Source: Herbaspirillum hiltneri N3 (GTDB lineage Bacteria; Pseudomonadota; Gammaproteobacteria; Burkholderiales; Burkholderiaceae_D). From it: DNA of 64,000 nt. Position numbers and translations under genes: made by a program. The notes below the pieces were generated by a model. The model made no database searches, was not told the origin of the DNA, and worked only from the letters and a program-made list of their open reading frames with translations. Shown here piece after piece: positions 27,722 through 36,449 of the stretch (positions are counted from its first letter, which is position 1; the number at the start of each line of letters is the position of its first letter). Where the stretch lies: contig NZ_CP011409.1 of NCBI RefSeq assembly GCF_001267925.1, positions 2,790,001-2,854,000 of the forward strand, written 5' to 3'.

Positions 27722-28669
27722 TCAAGACGCTTCGGCGGCGGTTTGTTTCGCCTGGCGCCGATACAGTCCGGGACTGACGCCGGTGCGGCGCTTGAATGCC
27801 TTGTTGAAGGCCGCCTCGGAGTCGTAGCCGACGACGGCAGCGATCGCCGCCAGCGCCTGTTCCGAGTGGCGCAGCATGCCTTGCGCGCGGAACATGCGCC
27901 AATGCGCCAGGTAGTCCAGCGGCGGCCGGCCGACCTTATCGCGGAAGCGCTGGGCAAAAGCCGAGCGCGACATTCCGGCGGCCACGGCCAGCGATTCAAC
28001 CGTCCAGCCTGCCGCGAGCTCGCGATGCATCAGCCGCAGCGTGGCGCCGATCTTGTGGTCCGCCAGCGCGGCCAGCCAGCCTGTGGCGCCATCCGCCGCC
28101 AGCGATTGCACATGGGCGCGCACTGCCTGCACGAACAGGATGTCGGCTAGGCGGCTGACGATCAGTCCGGAACCGAGACCGGGCCGGGTGGTTTCCAGCG
28201 CCAGCAGCTGCAGCGAAGACTGCAGCATGCGCGTGCGCGCGTCGTCCATGCGTACGTGCAGCAGCGGCGGCAGTTCGGACAGCGCTCCGGCGCCATGCGG
28301 ATCGACATGGAACCAGCCGCTGAGCACGGTCGCCTGTTCTCCTTCGTCCTTGCCGCCGATCACGACCACGCCGTCCACGCTATTGCGCACGGCGTCGACG
28401 CAATTGATGGTGGGTGAGCCGATGTCATCCTGCAGCGTGTAGGCCGCGCCGCGCGGGATGAAGAAGCAATCGCCTTGCTCCAGCCGTACAGGCTGCACCA
28501 GTGCTGCGTCGCCCATGCTCAGCCACGCGCGCCCGCGCAGCATCAGGCCGAAACGGGTAGTGCCGTCGATGCGCCGCGTATGCAGACCCCACGGGGCGGT
28601 CGCTTCGAGGCGGGCGTGCAGGGCTTGTTCGACGCGCATGGCGGCGAAGACTTCATCGAGTGGATCCAT
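27722..28669 (-). CDS. AraC-family regulator with cupin domain
   Basis: 315 residues if ATG 28669 is used, matching the family start MDPLDEVF; ATG 28717 is an alternative. An N-terminal cupin_6 domain (about 1-190: EQGDCFFIPRGAAYTL, FHVDP) precedes the C-terminal double HTH (about 215-310) with the AraC signature VVGYDSEAAFNKAFKRRTG. This subgroup often controls nearby oxidoreductase or small-molecule genes. It lies 99 bp before dhaKL on the same strand and may regulate it; direct evidence is absent. Confidence 0.85.
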   Translation of the reverse strand: MDPLDEVFAAMRVEQALHARLEATAPWGLHTRRIDGTTRFGLMLRGRAWLSMGDAALVQPVRLEQGDCFFIPRGAAYTLQDDIGSPTINCVDAVRNSVDGVVVIGGKDEGEQATVLSGWFHVDPHGAGALSELPPLLHVRMDDARTRMLQSSLQLLALETTRPGLGSGLIVSRLADILFVQAVRAHVQSLAADGATGWLAALADHKIGATLRLMHRELAAGWTVESLAVAAGMSRSAFAQRFRDKVGRPPLDYLAHWRMFRAQGMLRHSEQALAAIAAVVGYDSEAAFNKAFKRRTGVSPGLYRRQAKQTAAEAS

Positions 28670-28808
28670 GGCGGCGGGATTTGGACGAACGGACAATAAA
28701 TATACCCTGTCAGGCATGGCTCGTCTTGTTGCCGCCATTTAGGATGATGCATCGATCAAGGAGCCGGAAGTTCTCCGGTCTCGTCGGCATTCATTTCAGG
28801 ACATCAAG

Positions 28809-29207
28809 ATGACGCTTCAGGCACAAGCACTGGCGGACCGTTACACGGCCGCGTGGAATCAACCCGACGCCACGGCACGCGCAGCCGAGATCCGCGCCCT
28901 GTGGACGGAGAACGGCGAGCACTACGTCAGGGAACGCGAAGTGCGCGGCTATGAACAGCTCTACGTGCGTGTGGCCGGCTCATATGAAAAGAATGTGCTG
29001 GGCAACGGCTTCCGTTTCCGCGCCGTAGCTGACGCCCAGCGGTTGCGCGACGTGGTGACGTTTCATTGGGAAATGATCCGGCCGCAGACCGGCGAGGTGC
29101 TGGCCACCGGGTTCGAAGTCTTGCAGCTCGATGCGAACGGGAAAATTCTGGTTCGATTACCAGTTCGTGGTCGGGTAAGCTGGCGGGGAAAATCTCTTCG
29201 CCCATAA
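28809..29207 (+). CDS. SnoaL/NTF2-like protein, apparent 3' frameshift
   Basis: 132 residues as it reads now. The N-terminal part (ALADRYTAAWNQPDATAR, IRALWTENGEHY) is a typical SnoaL-like/NTF2 fold of about 120 residues, small alpha+beta barrels used in isomerases or as ligand-binding proteins. After DANGKI the frame becomes basic and unlike the family. Shifting one base at about 29148 (an apparent extra C) restores a family-like end, FWFDYQFVVG, with a stop at 29176-29178. This is a real or sequencing indel near the 3' end. A terminator follows at 29205. Confidence 0.7.
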   Translation: MTLQAQALADRYTAAWNQPDATARAAEIRALWTENGEHYVREREVRGYEQLYVRVAGSYEKNVLGNGFRFRAVADAQRLRDVVTFHWEMIRPQTGEVLATGFEVLQLDANGKILVRLPVRGRVSWRGKSLRP

Positions 29208-29236
29208 AAAAACCGAAGCCGCAGCTTCGGTTTTTC
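29205..29236. terminator. Bidirectional intrinsic terminator
   Basis: A perfect 9-bp stem (AACCGAAGC at 29211-29219, GCTTCGGTT at 29224-29232) with a 4-nt loop, an A-run before it and a T-run after it. It serves both convergent genes around it. Confidence 0.9.
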
Positions 29237-29258
29237 ATTTTGCCATCGCAGTCGGGAA

Positions 29259-29717
29259 TCAGGCCGGCGCCGCGAAACGCACCGCCTGGCGAGCCAGCAG
29301 GCGCCATTGGCCGCCGGTCTTTTTCCAGACCATCAGGATCTTCAGCGCGACGTTGCCGGGCTTGCCGGAGTCGTTGGTCACTGCCGTCAGCGTATGGCGG
29401 ACCACGGCGACGTTTTCCTGGACGTTGACGGTTTGCGCCGTCAGGTCGATCTTGACGAAAGTCGATTCGCCGCTGACCAGTTGGCCGATGAATTCAGCCT
29501 TGGTCTGCACCACGCCACTGGAGTGGCCGTAGCTCAACTGGTCGTCGGTCAGCGCATCCAGTGCGCCGCGGTCGATCTGCGAGGTCATCGCCACGCGCAG
29601 TTTTTCGACTGCGGTCGCCACTGCCTGTTCGTCGGCGCCAGGGGCCGCCGCGACACCCTGGGCGATCACCATGGAGCACACCATGGCGCTGGCCAGATAC
29701 ATCCATTTCCTGAACAT
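29259..29717 (-). CDS. Secreted DUF4440 / NTF2-like protein
   Basis: 152 residues with a clear signal peptide (MFRKWMYLASAMVCSMVIAQ, cleavage near GVAAA-PG). The mature part is a SnoaL/DUF4440 cystatin-like fold (AVEKLRVAMTSQIDRGALDALTDD, VWKKTGGQWRLLARQAV). Likely periplasmic; ligand or reaction unknown. A good GGAGACAAG ribosome site precedes the start. Confidence 0.8.
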   Translation of the reverse strand: MFRKWMYLASAMVCSMVIAQGVAAAPGADEQAVATAVEKLRVAMTSQIDRGALDALTDDQLSYGHSSGVVQTKAEFIGQLVSGESTFVKIDLTAQTVNVQENVAVVRHTLTAVTNDSGKPGNVALKILMVWKKTGGQWRLLARQAVRFAAPA

Positions 29718-29804
29718 CTTGTCTCCTTGAGTTGTGGTTGGGTGAAACGGGTCATGCGTTGCTGCATTGTTGTTTTCGTTGTCATGCCAATGTTCATTTG
29801 ATGT

Positions 29805-30716
29805 TCATTGCGGGCCGAGCTTGGCGATCAGCGCACCGAGGGCGTCGCATTCGGCGGCGTTGAGGTCGGTCAGCGGCGCACGCACCGGACCGGCATCATG
29901 ACCGACCAGGCGGGCGCCGGCCTTGACGATGCTGACGGCGTATCCCTGCATCCGGTTGCGGATTTCCAGATAAGGCATGAAGAATTCGCGCAGCAGGTGA
30001 TGCTGGGTGGCGAGGTCGTCCCTGGCGACGGCATGGTAGAACTCCATTGCCGTCTTCGGGATGAAGTTGAACACCGCCGACGAGTACACCGGCGTGCCCA
30101 GCGCCTTGTAGGCTGCGGCGTAGACTTCGGCCGTCGGCAGGCCGCCGAGGTAGGCGAAGCGGTCGCCCATCTTCATGTAGATCGAGGACATCAGTTCGAT
30201 GTCGCCGATGCCATCCTTGAAACCGACCAGGTTGGGGCAACGCTCGGCCAGACGCGCCAGCGTGGCGGGCGTCAGGCGGCACTGGCCGCGGTTGTAGACG
30301 ATGACGCCGAACCTGACGCTCTTGCAGACTGCTTCGACATGCGCGGCCAAGCCGTCCTGGCCGGCTTCGGTAAGGTAGTGGGGCAGCAGCAGGACGCCGT
30401 GGGCGCCGGCTTTTTCCGCGGCCTGGGCGCATTCGATGGCGTAGCGGGTCGGGCCGCCGGCGCCGGCGATGATCGGCACCTTGCCGCGGCAGGTATCCAC
30501 GGCGGTCTTGATGATGGCCGGATATTCATGGCCGGTCAGCGAGAAGAACTCACCGGTGCCGCCGGCGGCGAACAGTGCGCTGGCGCCGTAGGGAGCCAGC
30601 CATTCCAGGCGTTCGGCATAGCCGCGCGCATTGAAGTCGCCGTTGGCGTCGAAGTCGGTCAGGGGAAACGAAAGCAGGCCGGAGCCCATGATGGTTTTAA
30701 GTTCTTGTGGCGTCAT
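29805..30716 (-). CDS. kdgD: 5-dehydro-4-deoxyglucarate dehydratase
   Basis: 303 residues of the DapA/N-acetylneuraminate lyase superfamily. The Schiff-base lysine is K167 in GFKDGIGD with Y141 in YNRGQCR, and [11 protein letters not shown] forms the carboxylate-binding loop. The kdgD-specific layout fits conversion of 5-keto-4-deoxy-D-glucarate to 2-ketoglutarate semialdehyde with loss of water and CO2. It diverges from the uronate dehydrogenase gene, which points to the oxidative uronate/aldarate route. The semialdehyde dehydrogenase needed next may be the enzyme at 59649-61103. Confidence 0.9.
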   Translation of the reverse strand: MTPQELKTIMGSGLLSFPLTDFDANGDFNARGYAERLEWLAPYGASALFAAGGTGEFFSLTGHEYPAIIKTAVDTCRGKVPIIAGAGGPTRYAIECAQAAEKAGAHGVLLLPHYLTEAGQDGLAAHVEAVCKSVRFGVIVYNRGQCRLTPATLARLAERCPNLVGFKDGIGDIELMSSIYMKMGDRFAYLGGLPTAEVYAAAYKALGTPVYSSAVFNFIPKTAMEFYHAVARDDLATQHHLLREFFMPYLEIRNRMQGYAVSIVKAGARLVGHDAGPVRAPLTDLNAAECDALGALIAKLGPQ

Positions 30717-31215
30717 GATGGCGTGAAGTTGGCTGAAGAAGTCTCGGAAGGCGTTTGATATTGTTTGTTTTTATATAATTCGTTATCAGTCATCATACAA
30801 TGTGGATTCTTCATTTGCCAATGACTACTTGCAACTATTTTTGACGGCCTGGAGCGGGCTGGACGAGGGAAGGGGAGGTCTTGTGCGACGCGACAGATGT
30901 TTCGTACGCGGTAGAATGAAATATGATTCAAAGCTTTAAATATAATTTTTAACTTATTGTATTTAAAAGGTAATTATATTTTTTAAGAGTTAATGTAATT
31001 TCTCATGCCGGCATCGTTGAAACGGTGTCGTCGGGCGTCTTATTGCTGCGTTGCGAAACTGAATACATTGAGCGCTCCTGTCGACTTCGTTTGACAAGGA
31101 AACGAGGCGAAGCCGATAATCCTTGCTCGCGTTATAAGACAACGTATCACGCAGCGCAGCATCGCATCCTCCGATGCAAGACGCTGCCGGAGACTTATTG
31201 ATTGGAAATGTGGAC
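30717..31215. other. Divergent kdgD/udh control region, partly very AT-rich
   Basis: 499 bp without a credible gene between two divergent starts. A conspicuously AT-rich stretch (about 30913-31001, with AAATATAATTTTT and TATTTTTTAAGAG runs) stands out in this GC-rich genome and should hold promoters or a nucleoid-protein or regulator site. No regulator gene is adjacent. I could not identify a defined operator. Confidence 0.5.
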
Positions 31216-32079
31216 ATGGCCGACCAAGCAACAGAGGTAACAGGGGCAGCAGCTGCTCAAGACAAGAACCAACCCAGATTCGGCCGCCTGTTGCTGACCG
31301 GCGCCGCCGGCGGCCTTGGCAAGGTATTGCGTCCGCGCCTGGCGGCATTTGCCGACGTGCTGCGCGTCTCCGATCTGGGCGCCGCACTGGGCAACGAGGC
31401 CGCGTCGCACGAAGAAGTGGTGGCCTGCAACCTGGCCGACCGCGACGCCATGGACAAGCTGATCGCAGGCTGCGACGCCATCGTCCATCTGGGCGGCGTG
31501 TCGGTCGAGCGTCCGTTTGAAGAAATCCTGGAAGCCAATATCAAGGGCGTGTTCCACGTCTATGAGGCGGCGCGCCGCCACGGCGTGAAGCGGGTGGTGT
31601 TCGCCAGTTCGAACCATGTCACCGGCTTTTATCGCCAGGACGAGCGCATCGACGTGCGCGACTTGCGCCGCCCGGATGGCTATTACGGCCTGTCGAAGTC
31701 CTACGGCGAAGACATGGCGCAATTCAACTATGACCGGTATGGCATCGAAACCGTCAGCATCCGCATCGGCTGGTCGTTCCCGGAACCCAGGGACCGCCGT
31801 TCGCTGGCAAGCTGGCTGAGCTACGACGACCTGACTGAGCTGATGCGCTGCTGTCTCTTTACGCCGGACGTCGGCCACACCGTCGTATATGGGATGTCTG
31901 ATAATCCGTCGACCTGGTGGGACAACCGCTATGCCGCCCACCTCGGTTTCAAGGCGCGCGATACGTCCGAGATCTTCCGCACCAGGATCGAGGCGCAGCC
32001 GCTGCCGCCGGCCGATGACCCGGTACGGGTCTATCAGGGCGGGATCTTCACGGCGACCGGTCCGTTCGATCCGGTGTGA
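31216..32079 (+). CDS. udh: Uronate dehydrogenase-like NAD-dependent oxidoreductase
   Basis: 287 residues from ATG 31216; an upstream in-frame ATG at 31174 is less likely. Extended SDR fold: Rossmann LLTGAAGGLGK, IVHLGGVSVERPF, ASSNHVTGFYR and the catalytic YYGLSKSYGE (Tyr/Lys). The SSNHVTGFY and SFPEPRDRRSLASW segments match uronate dehydrogenases, which oxidise D-galacturonate or D-glucuronate to the aldarolactone with NAD+. Position opposite kdgD supports this. Confidence 0.87.
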   Translation: MADQATEVTGAAAAQDKNQPRFGRLLLTGAAGGLGKVLRPRLAAFADVLRVSDLGAALGNEAASHEEVVACNLADRDAMDKLIAGCDAIVHLGGVSVERPFEEILEANIKGVFHVYEAARRHGVKRVVFASSNHVTGFYRQDERIDVRDLRRPDGYYGLSKSYGEDMAQFNYDRYGIETVSIRIGWSFPEPRDRRSLASWLSYDDLTELMRCCLFTPDVGHTVVYGMSDNPSTWWDNRYAAHLGFKARDTSEIFRTRIEAQPLPPADDPVRVYQGGIFTATGPFDPV

Positions 32080-32652
32080 CAGATATCCGGATTACGGCAA
32101 GCTAATCCAAAAAGGCAAAAAAAGTTATCACGCCCGGTTTCACATTCTTGATTGTATGTTATCGTACATCCATGTTATCTTTGCTGCCGCCTGAACTCGC
32201 AGCGCTGCCGGCTTCTTCAAGAAGCCGGCTTTAAAACCGGCTGGCGAATACAGGCCGCACCATCGGATAACGGCAATACCAGATAACGATATCAGTCAGC
32301 ACGGTAATAACAGGCAACAAGCAATAGCAGTAGTAAAGGCTGGTAACGCTACAGCCGCCTTGTCCGGCAACCCGGCGGAGACAGCGCAACGCGCCGGCAT
32401 CGGACAAGGTGAAGGGAGACGGTAGTAGTGACGGTGAGCGACAGTAAGCAAGAACAATAACGCACACACCGCAGGAAGCGGCGCTATCGCGGAGGTCGAG
32501 CACGGACCTCGCTGATGACGCCGCAAGCTCAGGGAAAATCGATTAGTTTCGTTCCACGGTGGATCGCCCGGTTGTCGGCCGGCTCCTCGTGTCCTCCACT
32601 GTCATTACATGCCGAACAACGTAGAACGCCACGTATAAAGGGCATTATCGGC
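32080..32652. other. 573-bp leader/intergenic region before the ABC operon
   Basis: No credible gene. It contains a strong hairpin at 32207-32229. Near the permease start, about 32482-32525, lies a second possible structure: nested GGCG..CGCC and GCG-G-AGGTC..GACCTCGC pairings. Several short reading frames have neither family match nor ribosome site. It may carry a promoter and an untranslated leader for the ABC operon. Confidence 0.4.
32207..32236. terminator. Perfect 11-bp hairpin downstream of udh
   Basis: GCCGGCTTCTT (32207-32217) and AAGAAGCCGGC (32219-32229) form a near-continuous palindrome followed by TTTAAAA. It probably ends the udh transcript or separates it from the ABC operon. 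Confidence 0.65.
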
Positions 32653-33441
32653 ATGGGTTTTTCACTTAATTTCGCTCCTCTCGCGCCATACTGGCCGGTC
32701 TTCCTGACCGGCGCCTGGCTGACGCTGAAGATGACGACGGTGGCCATTGTGGTCGGCGTTTCGATCGGTACGCTGATCGCGTTCCTCAAGCGCGGCAGCA
32801 ATCGCGCCGTTTCCAAAGCCTGTTCCGCCTACATCGAGGCGGTGCGCAATACGCCTTTCCTGGTGCAGATCTTCTTGCTGTACTTCGGTCTGGCCAGTCT
32901 CGGCATCCACATGCCGACGTTTGCCGCGGCCGTGCTCGCGATGATCATCAACATCGCCGCCTACGCCGCCGAAATCATCCGCGCCGGCCTGGAATCCGTA
33001 CCCAAGGGTCAGATCGAAGCGGCGGAATGCCTCGGCCTGTCGCGCTGGCGCATTGCATGGCATGTCATGCTGCAACCGTCGATCGAGCGCGTCTATCCGG
33101 CGCTGACCAGCCAGTTCCTGCTGATGATGCAAGCCTCGGCCATGGCCTCGCAGATCTCGGCCGAAGAATTGACCGCGATCGCCAACACCGTGCAATCCGA
33201 CACTTTCCGCTCGCTGGAAACCTATATAGTCGTCGCCTTCATGTATCTGGCGCTGTCGATCCTGGTCAAGCTGCTGGCCTGGGGCTTCGGCGAATACCTG
33301 TTCAAGCGCCGCCGCATCATCCGCCGCGCCGCGCTGGAAGCCGCCCGCCGCCGTCCGCCCGCGATTCCGCCGTTCAAGCCTGTCGCCGCTACTGCAGCCA
33401 CAGCTGCCAACACCACCACCACCACCGGGAGCGCATCATGA
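32653..33441 (+). CDS. ABC transporter permease, polar amino acid (HisM/GltJ) type
   Basis: 262 residues from ATG 32653; the upstream extension has no family match. About five membrane helices with the HisMQ-type permease EAA loop (IEAAECLGLSRWRIAWHVMLQP) that contacts the ATPase. The C-terminus has a low-complexity Ala/Thr tail encoded by short repeats. First gene of a four-gene uptake operon, with a 4-bp ATGA overlap to the second permease. Confidence 0.88.
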   Translation: MGFSLNFAPLAPYWPVFLTGAWLTLKMTTVAIVVGVSIGTLIAFLKRGSNRAVSKACSAYIEAVRNTPFLVQIFLLYFGLASLGIHMPTFAAAVLAMIINIAAYAAEIIRAGLESVPKGQIEAAECLGLSRWRIAWHVMLQPSIERVYPALTSQFLLMMQASAMASQISAEELTAIANTVQSDTFRSLETYIVVAFMYLALSILVKLLAWGFGEYLFKRRRIIRRAALEAARRRPPAIPPFKPVAATAATAANTTTTTGSAS

Positions 33442-34091
33442 TCGGCAGTTTCTCCTGGGGACATTTCCTGTATCTGGTGCAGTCGATCTGGTGGACTCTG
33501 GTGTTGTCCGGCCTGGCGTTCATTCTCGGCAGCATCGGCGGTTTCGGCGTGATGCTGGCGCGCATTTCGCCGCGCCGCTGGCTGTGGATGCCGACGCTGG
33601 TGTACATCGAGTGCATCCAGGGCATCCCGTTGCTGATCCTGCTGTTCATCGTCTATTTCGGCCTGTCGGTATACGGCTTCGCCTTGCCGGCGCTGGTGGC
33701 CGCCGGTCTGGCGATGATGGTCTACACCAGCGCCTACCTGGGCGACATCTGGCGCGGTTGCGTCGAAGCGATGCCGCGTCCGCAATGGGAAGCGGCGGAA
33801 TGCCTGTCGCTGACGCGCTGGCAGACGCTGCGCCTGGTGATCATTCCGCAAGCCTTCCGCCTGTCGCTGCCGCCTACCGTAGGCTTCCTGGTGCAGGTCA
33901 TCAAGATGACCTCGCTGGCGTCCGTGATCGGCTTTATCGAACTGACCCGCGCCGGTCAGATCATCAACAACTCAATTTTTCAGCCTTTCCTGATTTTCAG
34001 TCTGGTAGGGGCGTTCTATTTTGTACTGTGCTACCCGCTCTCGCGCTGGAGTGAATCGATGGAGAACAAGCTCAATGTCAGCAATCGTTAA
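33438..34091 (+). CDS. ABC transporter permease, second subunit
   Basis: 217 residues from ATG 33438, overlapping the previous stop by 4 bp. HisM/GlnP-like permease with five helices, the family motif VYIECIQGIPLLILLFIVYFG and the EAA loop WEAAECLSLTRWQTLRLVIIPQA. It pairs with the first permease as the membrane heterodimer. Confidence 0.9.
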   Translation: MIGSFSWGHFLYLVQSIWWTLVLSGLAFILGSIGGFGVMLARISPRRWLWMPTLVYIECIQGIPLLILLFIVYFGLSVYGFALPALVAAGLAMMVYTSAYLGDIWRGCVEAMPRPQWEAAECLSLTRWQTLRLVIIPQAFRLSLPPTVGFLVQVIKMTSLASVIGFIELTRAGQIINNSIFQPFLIFSLVGAFYFVLCYPLSRWSESMENKLNVSNR

Positions 34092-34803
34092 ACTAGATCA
34101 GATTTACAAGAGCTTCGGCTCCAACCAAGTACTGAAGGGCGTTTCCTTTGAAGTGCAAAAGGGCGAGATGATCGCCATCATCGGCGCCAGCGGTTCCGGC
34201 AAGAGCACTGCATTGCGCTGTATCGACCGTCTCGAGAAAATCGATTCCGGCACCATCGAAGTCTGCGGCATGCGGGTCGACGACCCGGCCGTCGACCTGC
34301 ACAAGCTGCGCCAGGAAGTCGGTATCGTATTCCAGAGCTACAACCTGTTTCCGCACCTCACCGTGCAGGAAAACATCATGCTGGCGCTGCGCCACGTCAA
34401 GCAGCAGCCCAAGGCGCAGGCCCTCAGCGTGTCGCTGGCCGCGCTGGAGCAAGTCGGCCTGGGCAACAAAGCCGACGCCTATCCCGAGCAGCTGTCGGGC
34501 GGCCAGCAACAGCGCGTGGCGATTGCCCGTTCGCTGGCGATGGCGCCGAAGGTCATGCTGTTCGACGAAGTCACCTCGGCGCTCGATCCGCAACTGACCG
34601 GCGAAGTGCTGCGCGTGATGGAAGACCTCGCCGCCGGCGGCATGACCATGCTGCTGGTGACCCACGAAATGGCCTTCGCCAAGCGCGTGGCCGACCGCAT
34701 CATCTACATGCACCAGGGCACCGTATGGGAAGTCGGCCCGGGCGAGATGCTGGACAACCCCAAGACACCGGAATTGCATGCCTTCCTGAACAACGGCCTG
34801 TAG
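34075..34803 (+). CDS. ABC transporter ATP-binding protein (GlnQ/HisP type)
   Basis: 242 residues from ATG 34075, overlapping the second permease gene by 17 bp. Complete nucleotide-binding domain: Walker A GASGSGKST, Q-loop FQSYNLF, signature LSGGQQQR, Walker B VMLFDEVTSAL and switch THE. It energises uptake through the two adjacent permeases. Confidence 0.93.
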   Translation: MSAIVKLDQIYKSFGSNQVLKGVSFEVQKGEMIAIIGASGSGKSTALRCIDRLEKIDSGTIEVCGMRVDDPAVDLHKLRQEVGIVFQSYNLFPHLTVQENIMLALRHVKQQPKAQALSVSLAALEQVGLGNKADAYPEQLSGGQQQRVAIARSLAMAPKVMLFDEVTSALDPQLTGEVLRVMEDLAAGGMTMLLVTHEMAFAKRVADRIIYMHQGTVWEVGPGEMLDNPKTPELHAFLNNGL

Positions 34804-34889
34804 TTCACTGAACTCGTTTCATGCCAGGACCGGCACGAAATGAGTTCTCGCGTTTTTCATTGCATCACAATCAAACCAAGGAGACCTGC

Positions 34890-35696
34890 ATGAAACTGAA
34901 TCACCGCTTAGTCCGTACCATCGCCCGCACCAGCGTCGCAGCCTTGCTGACCGCCGGCCTGGCTCACGCGGCCATGGCCGACCAGCTCGACGACATCAAG
35001 AAGGCCGGCAAGGTCCGCGTGGCGATCGCCATGGGCACGCCGCTGTTCAGCTTCGCCGACGCCAACCTGCAGCCGGCCGGTTCCGATGTCGAAACCGCCG
35101 AGCAGTTCGCCAAGGACCTGGGCGTCAAGCTGGAAATCGTGCCGGTCACCAACGCCGCACGCATCCCGACATTGCAAGCCAACCGCGCCGACGTCGTCAT
35201 CGCCGACCTGTCGATCACGCCCGAGCGCGCCAAGGTGGTGGACTTCTCCGTGCCTTACGCCGTCATCACCATCATCGTCGGCGGTCCGAAGAACATCCAG
35301 ATCAAGGACTACAACGACCTCGCCGGCAAGCGCATCGGCCTGACCCGCGCCACCGTCAACGACACGCTGACCACGGCGCAAGCCAAGGGCGCCGAAATCG
35401 TGCGCTATGAAGATGACGCCACGCTGATCACCTCGATGGTGACCGGCCAGGTCGAAATCTTCTCCAGCACGCCGTCCAACCTGGGCGAAATGATCAAGCG
35501 CGCGCCGGGCAAGAACCTGGAGCTGAAATTCGCGCAAAAGGACTTCGACCTGGGCATCGCTTTCAACCAGAACCAGCCGCGCCTGAAGGAATGGATCAAC
35601 AACTGGGTCCTGACCAATCACCGCAACGGCAAGCTGGATGCGATCTATGTGAAATTCCACGGCCGTCATCTGCCGGCAGCCGTCGCCAAGCAGTAA
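34890..35696 (+). CDS. Periplasmic substrate-binding protein, family 3
   Basis: 268 residues from ATG 34890 (AAGGAGA 5 nt upstream). Signal peptide to about residue 31 (AHAAMA-DQ). The mature protein has the SBP_bac_3 pattern: KVRVAIAMGTPLFSF, RADVVIADLSITPERAKVVDFS and DLAGKRIGLTRATVND. The family usually binds polar amino acids or opines. Because udh and kdgD lie upstream, a uronate, aldarate or sugar-acid ligand is possible but unproven. A strong terminator closes the operon. Confidence 0.88.
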   Translation: MKLNHRLVRTIARTSVAALLTAGLAHAAMADQLDDIKKAGKVRVAIAMGTPLFSFADANLQPAGSDVETAEQFAKDLGVKLEIVPVTNAARIPTLQANRADVVIADLSITPERAKVVDFSVPYAVITIIVGGPKNIQIKDYNDLAGKRIGLTRATVNDTLTTAQAKGAEIVRYEDDATLITSMVTGQVEIFSSTPSNLGEMIKRAPGKNLELKFAQKDFDLGIAFNQNQPRLKEWINNWVLTNHRNGKLDAIYVKFHGRHLPAAVAKQ

Positions 35697-35730
35697 TCAC
35701 GGAATAAACGATAAAAACAGCTGTACCTTG

Positions 35731-35786
35731 TCGTTCCCGCATCGGCGGGGACGAACTGAAAGCCGCTCCTCGGAGCGGCTTTGTTT
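35731..35786 (+). terminator. Double hairpin terminator after the ABC operon
   Basis: A 10-bp stem with one wobble pair (TCGTTCCCGC..GCGGGGACGA, 35731-35754) is followed by a perfect 11-bp stem (AAAGCCGCTCC at 35759-35769 with GGAGCGGCTTT at 35772-35782) and GTTTCATT. The second hairpin is a good intrinsic terminator usable on both strands. Confidence 0.85.
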
Positions 35787-35803
35787 CATTCAGGGATGAG
35801 CGA

Positions 35804-36271
35804 TCAGGATTGCGGCAACCGGCGGGCGCCCTCGAAACGGCTCTTCCAGTACGGCTCGCTGAGACGCGACTGGTAAATCACGCCATGCTTGCGCGAGGCG
35901 TGCACGAAGTTCTCATCGCCAACATAGATTCCCACATGCGCAATGCCCCTCTGCGCATTGCGGAAGAACACCAGATCGCCCGGCCGCAGCGCGCCGACGT
36001 CGATGCGGGCGCCTACCTCGCTGATTTCGCGCGCCGTGCGCGGCAGATCGCCGCCGCCGGCATCCTTGTACAGCAGCGCAATGAAGGCGCTGCAGTCGAG
36101 GCCACTGTCGGGATCGGTGCCGCCGAACTTATAGCGGATGCCGCTGGCGAGGCTGTTGACGGCGCTGGCTGCGAAGCGCGCGGAGGAGGGCGGCATTTCA
36201 CCGGCGCGGGCATGGGAGGCGCCCAGATACAGCAAGGGCAACAGCAACAACAGACGTGAAAAAACGGACAT
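35804..36271 (-). CDS. NlpC/P60 peptidoglycan endopeptidase
   Basis: 155 residues from ATG 36271 (AGG 8 nt upstream; the longer form would start at GTG 36310). Signal peptide to about residue 23, then a compact NlpC/P60 domain with catalytic C60 (SGLDCSAFI), H112 (IAHVGIYVG) and H124 (FVHAS). Such enzymes cut the D-Glu/meso-DAP bond of stem peptides in the periplasm during wall remodelling. No SH3 or LysM targeting domain is present, so it acts as a minimal enzyme. Confidence 0.88.
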   Translation of the reverse strand: MSVFSRLLLLLPLLYLGASHARAGEMPPSSARFAASAVNSLASGIRYKFGGTDPDSGLDCSAFIALLYKDAGGGDLPRTAREISEVGARIDVGALRPGDLVFFRNAQRGIAHVGIYVGDENFVHASRKHGVIYQSRLSEPYWKSRFEGARRLPQS

Positions 36272-36449
36272 GAGCGGCCTGATCAACGGTAAAAAGAAGA
36301 AGGCGCTCACGCATCAGAGACGATGAAACAAAAAGACGAAGCGAAAGAAAGCCTGGAGTGCAGGCAGTGTAGGCGGCGGGGTGGCCGGCAACCATAGGAA
36401 AACTCTCAAAAGACGCCGCACCCGAGAGACTCCGAAGCAGCTGGGGCAA

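Noticed and set aside
30990..31217. 75-codon minus-strand frame between kdgD and udh
   Set aside because: No family similarity or ribosome site, and it overlaps the udh start in antisense.
32231..32503. 90-codon minus-strand frame in the ABC leader region
   Set aside because: No ribosome site, odd Cys/Tyr-rich composition and overlap with hairpins; not credible.
32510..32535. CTGATGA followed by GAAA, resembling a hammerhead ribozyme core
   Set aside because: The bases after CTGATGA cannot form stem II with those before GAAA, so the core is not supported.
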